Positions 12,732 through 13,484 of a DNA stretch of 13,484 nt are shown piece after piece; the stretch's first letter is position 1, and every line of letters starts with the position of its first letter. Below the pieces are notes generated by a model. It searched no databases and had not been told where the DNA came from. It was given only the letters and a program-made list of their open reading frames with translations. Made by a program: the position numbers and the translations under genes. Source of the DNA: Robiginitomaculum sp. (lineage in GTDB: Bacteria > Pseudomonadota > Alphaproteobacteria > Caulobacterales > Maricaulaceae); contig JAKITZ010000039.1 of NCBI GenBank assembly GCA_021647805.1, positions 1-13,484 on the forward strand, read 5' to 3'.

Positions 12732-13454
12732 TTATTGCACCAAAAGTCGTTCGCACATACGCCCTCTAGCTTCGGGCAGTTGTTTATTCACTGGCCATAA
12801 TAATCTTCGCTCCAAAAAATAAGCGGTAAGCCTCAGACCATTACCAATATCATCTTTAGCTAGCGGTTCTGCTGAATTTAGCAAAAAAGCAGGAAGCGGT
12901 AATAATTTATCTAAATACGGTTCAGCAGCTTGGCTAGACACAGCCCTGCCGGTGCGCGGCGAAACATGGGTAAGGTTCACAGTCTCTCCAGTTGCCGCGC
13001 ATTTGCTAAGATCCAGTCCATAACCAAGTTCTAACAATACACCGACTTCAAGCCGCACAAACAAAGCCGGCCAAATTTCGGATAGCAGTAAATTATCGAT
13101 CAATACGGCAAAAGCATCAAAAATAGTTTGCTGCTGCTGCCCCTCCGGTAATGCCAAGCACAGAACAGAACAAGCACCCAGCAAACCTGCCAACGCCAAG
13201 GGATCATCAAGTAAGGGAGCTACATTTGAGGACATTTCCTCGACCGCAAACATGCCTAAATGTTCTGATAATCGCGCCCGCCAAGTAAGTTGCAACAAGT
13301 TTCCCGGCTGCAACAAACCGCGTAATCTCTTGCCGCTAGCCCCACGAACCAAACCAACACGGCGACCATGTTCGCGGGTTAAAACTTCGATTATTGCGCT
13401 GGTTTCACCATGGCGACGTACGCTAAGAACATAACCGTCAGCCTGCCATTGCAT
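12732..13454 (-). CDS. recO: DNA repair protein RecO
   Basis: RecO is a recombination mediator that works with RecR (and RecF) to load RecA on SSB-coated single-stranded DNA and to anneal strands. The 240-residue protein is of normal length. Residues 1-80 are the OB-fold (MQWQADGYVLSVRRHGETSAI, then the basic GASGKRLRGLLQPGNLL loop), followed by the helical domain. The zinc-finger region of other RecO proteins is reduced here to a single cysteine (C152, in KCAATGETVNLTHVSPRTGRAVS), a form I recall from alphaproteobacteria. ATG 13454 is preceded by TTTGAG. The 87 nt between this gene and NDUFA12 contain no clear promoter. Confidence 0.94.
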   Translation of the reverse strand: MQWQADGYVLSVRRHGETSAIIEVLTREHGRRVGLVRGASGKRLRGLLQPGNLLQLTWRARLSEHLGMFAVEEMSSNVAPLLDDPLALAGLLGACSVLCLALPEGQQQQTIFDAFAVLIDNLLLSEIWPALFVRLEVGVLLELGYGLDLSKCAATGETVNLTHVSPRTGRAVSSQAAEPYLDKLLPLPAFLLNSAEPLAKDDIGNGLRLTAYFLERRLLWPVNKQLPEARGRMCERLLVQ

Positions 13455-13484
13455 TACTCAAAGTCCAATCCAAATTCGGTATAT

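Overview
The window reads as a chromosomal segment from an alphaproteobacterium of moderate to low GC. Three things point there: a gene for the complex I accessory subunit NDUFA12, a typical DUF2155 protein, and the gene order M48 protease / DsbA / aroQ / accB / accC / aat / DUF2155 / mlaD / NDUFA12, which I recall as a familiar alphaproteobacterial (Hyphomicrobiales-like) neighbourhood. Genus cannot be decided from the sequence.

Layout. (1) 4-1266, plus strand: a GC-richer serine hydrolase of the class C beta-lactamase type, possibly cut by the window edge. (2) 1441-2779, minus strand: scoA-scoB, the two subunits of 3-oxoacid (succinyl-CoA:acetoacetate) CoA-transferase, with a plausible promoter. 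(3) 2780-3669: a long non-coding stretch with a minus-strand terminator, palindromes and a roughly 300-bp cassette (copy A). (4) 3670-6557, plus strand: three envelope genes, namely a BepA-like M48 protease with TPRs, a ScsC/DsbA-type thiol oxidoreductase and a YceI-type lipoprotein. (5) 6558-7551, minus strand: thiS-thiG for the thiazole half of thiamine. (6) 7612-7737: a divergent control region with a perfect 15-bp inverted repeat. (7) 7738-10693, plus strand: aroQ, accB, accC and aat, tightly packed, for chorismate synthesis, acetyl-CoA carboxylase and N-end rule tagging. (8) 10694-11315: a second long non-coding stretch holding copy B of the cassette in opposite orientation. (9) 11316-12644, minus strand: NDUFA12, mlaD and DUF2155, closely packed. 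(10) 12732-13454, minus strand: recO.

The most unusual signal is non-coding. Copies A (3086-3404, plus) and B (10836-11156, minus) are diverged copies of one element and face each other across 7.4 kb of genes. Their best conserved end is an 87-nt gapless block with 71 identities by my count. It holds an extended -10 box (TGCTATAAT) and, exactly 33 nt later, GGCTCTTTGACA, which resembles the rRNA-operon antitermination site boxA. No rRNA gene follows either copy. They look like orphan rrn-type promoter/leader cassettes, either duplicated from an rRNA operon or forming a family of small transcription units. The remaining genes are mostly conserved housekeeping functions.
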